Below, in pieces: positions 3,940 through 5,109 of a DNA stretch of 5,109 nucleotides. The notes beneath the pieces were generated by a model. The model did no database searches. It worked only from the letters and a program-made list of their open reading frames with translations, and was not told the origin of the DNA. How positions within the stretch are numbered: the stretch's first letter is position 1; each line of letters begins with the position of its first letter. Source of the stretch: an uncultured beta proteobacterium. Its GTDB lineage: Bacteria > Pseudomonadota > Gammaproteobacteria > Burkholderiales > Rhodocyclaceae. Where the stretch lies: contig CAIZHL010000199.1 in the NCBI GenBank assembly GCA_903932755.1, positions 1 to 5,109 on the forward strand. The letters run 5' to 3'. A program made the translations under genes and the position numbers.

Positions 3940-5109
3940 TTAACTCAAGGTGCCGTCGAAGGCCAAGTGGCCGTCGATCAGCGTGTAGCGCACGCGGCCG
4001 GGAAACTCCATGCCGAGGAATGGCGTGTTCTTGCCCTGGCTTTTCAGGTTCTCGCGGCTGACCTTGAATTCGGCCACCGGATCGAAGACGCAGACATCGG
4101 CGGCCATGCCGGGGGCAAGCCTGCCGGCCTTGATGCCGAGGATGCGCGCCGGGTCGGAAGTAACGCGGGCCAGCGCCGTCACCAGCGGCAGCTTCATTTC
4201 CTGCGCCCATTTCAGCGTCAGCGGCAACAGCAGTTCGAGGCCGGTGGCGCCGGCTTCGGCTTCGTCGAAGGGCATCTGCTTGCCGTCATCGTCGACCGGC
4301 GTGTGATCGGAACACAGCGCGTTGATCGCTCCCGACGCCAGTGCGGCACGCAGCGCGTCGCGGTCGCGTTGCGAACGCAGCGGCGGATCGAGTCGCGCCT
4401 GCGCGTCGAAATAGCCGACATCCATCTCGCACAGGTGCAGGTGGTGGATCGCCACGTCGCAGGTCACCTCGATGCCGGCGGCACGCGCGGCGGCGATCAT
4501 GTCGACACCGGCCGCCGAGGAAATTCGCGTGACATGGACCCGCGCGCCGGTCTCGTTGGCCAGGTGCAGGATGGTCGCCAGGGCGATGGTTTCCGCCGCC
4601 ACGGGAATGCCGACCAGGCCGAGGCGGGCGGCGACTTCGCCGTCATGGGCGACGCCCTTCCTGGCGAGGAAGGGATCCTGCGCCTGCAGCCAGACCGGAA
4701 AGTCGAATGTCGCCGCATACATCATGGCGCGCAGCAGCACCTGCGTGTCGACGATGGCGTGATTGGCCTGGCCGAAAGCGACGCAACCCGCTTCGGCCAG
4801 CTCGGCCATTTCGGTCAGCGCCTTGCCTTCCAGTTGCACCGTCAGCGCACCCACCGGGTGCACATGGGCAAAGTCGGGCAGCCGCGCGCGGTGGGTCAGC
4901 ATTTCCACCAGCCCGGGTTCGTCCAGCACCGGATCGGTGTCCGGCGGACAGGCCAGGGATGTCACGCCGCCGGCCGCCGCCGCCGCCATTTCGGATTCCA
5001 GCGTGGCGAGATATTCGAAACCCGGTTCGCGCAGTCGCGCCGCCAGATCGACCAGCCCGGGGCAGACGATGCAGCCCGTCGCATCCAGCACGCTGCTCGG
5101 CTCGAAGCC
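3940..5109 (-). CDS. pyrC': PyrC'-like non-catalytic dihydroorotase homologue (N-terminus cut by window edge)
   Basis: This is 389 residues of a type I dihydroorotase-like protein, ending at the TAA at 3942-3940. The frame stays open to the edge (GFEPSSVLDATG), so about 35-40 N-terminal residues are probably missing; the GTG at 5091 is internal, not a start. Fragment numbering: PGLVDLAARLREPG at 17-30, where active enzymes have an HxH metal motif (DLHVHLREPG) and this has Ala23 and Arg25; QAQD at 142-145 for the usual HAED, keeping Asp145; VTRISSA at 193-199, with Arg195 where active enzymes have the metal-ligand His; IHHLHL at 221-226, kept; LDPPLRS at 240-246, with Asp for the usual substrate Asn; and SDHTP at 267-271, with Asp268 kept. 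Three of four metal histidines are therefore lost. Family knowledge: such PyrC' proteins structurally support aspartate carbamoyltransferase (PyrB) in pseudomonads. pyrB would be expected just upstream, outside the window. An active amidohydrolase with altered chemistry is less likely. Confidence 0.88.
   Translation of the reverse strand, partial: GFEPSSVLDATGCIVCPGLVDLAARLREPGFEYLATLESEMAAAAAGGVTSLACPPDTDPVLDEPGLVEMLTHRARLPDFAHVHPVGALTVQLEGKALTEMAELAEAGCVAFGQANHAIVDTQVLLRAMMYAATFDFPVWLQAQDPFLARKGVAHDGEVAARLGLVGIPVAAETIALATILHLANETGARVHVTRISSAAGVDMIAAARAAGIEVTCDVAIHHLHLCEMDVGYFDAQARLDPPLRSQRDRDALRAALASGAINALCSDHTPVDDDGKQMPFDEAEAGATGLELLLPLTLKWAQEMKLPLVTALARVTSDPARILGIKAGRLAPGMAADVCVFDPVAEFKVSRENLKSQGKNTPFLGMEFPGRVRYTLIDGHLAFDGTLS

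Noticed and set aside
5089..5091. GTG as the start codon of the right-hand dihydroorotase-like gene
   Set aside because: The frame is open upstream to the window edge and family proteins have about 40 more residues before VLDATG, so the true start lies outside the window.

Overview
The window is a high-GC stretch of bacterial chromosome. It reads as Betaproteobacteria, probably Rhodocyclales-like: the PilT/PilU sequences, the gene order pilU-pilT / yggS-proC-yggT-yggU, and a non-catalytic dihydroorotase-like gene all fit. That placement rests on recognised protein families and gene order, not on a database search. I see no tRNA, rRNA, CRISPR, insertion sequence, phage gene or sign of recent transfer. 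This is an ordinary core-genome region.

Layout. Positions 1-185 (minus) hold the first 61 codons of pilU. Positions 303-1346 (minus) hold the complete pilT, so the twitching-motility retraction ATPase pair runs leftwards. A 46-bp divergent gap separates pilT from a compact rightward cluster: yggS (1393-2088), proC (2085-2897, ATGA overlap with yggS), yggT (2907-3485) and yggU/DUF167 (3496-3780). Gaps inside the cluster are -4, 9 and 10 bp, so it is very likely one operon. A 159-bp convergent gap (3781-3939) follows. Then comes a leftward gene entering from the right edge (3940-5109), the C-terminal 389 residues of a type I dihydroorotase-like protein.

How the genes work together. PilT and PilU are hexameric ATPases that power type IV pilus retraction. 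YggS is a PLP-binding protein of vitamin B6 homeostasis, and ProC makes the last step of proline synthesis; this pairing gave the eukaryotic homologue the name PROSC (proline synthetase co-transcribed). YggT is a membrane protein with two YGGT repeats, and YggU is a small DUF167 protein without an assigned biochemical role. The right-hand gene is probably PyrC', the non-catalytic partner of aspartate carbamoyltransferase (PyrB): its HxH metal-binding motif reads A-A-R, and a third histidine ligand position reads Arg.

Non-coding structure is the least routine part. A perfect 14-bp inverted repeat at the pilT 3' end has the pilT stop codon in its loop. Two related C-rich hairpin elements (233-269 minus, 3854-3888 plus) each sit 3' of a gene in the same orientation. 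yggS has a TATACT box so close to its ATG that its mRNA may be nearly leaderless. I did not find evidence for a previously undescribed biological system.
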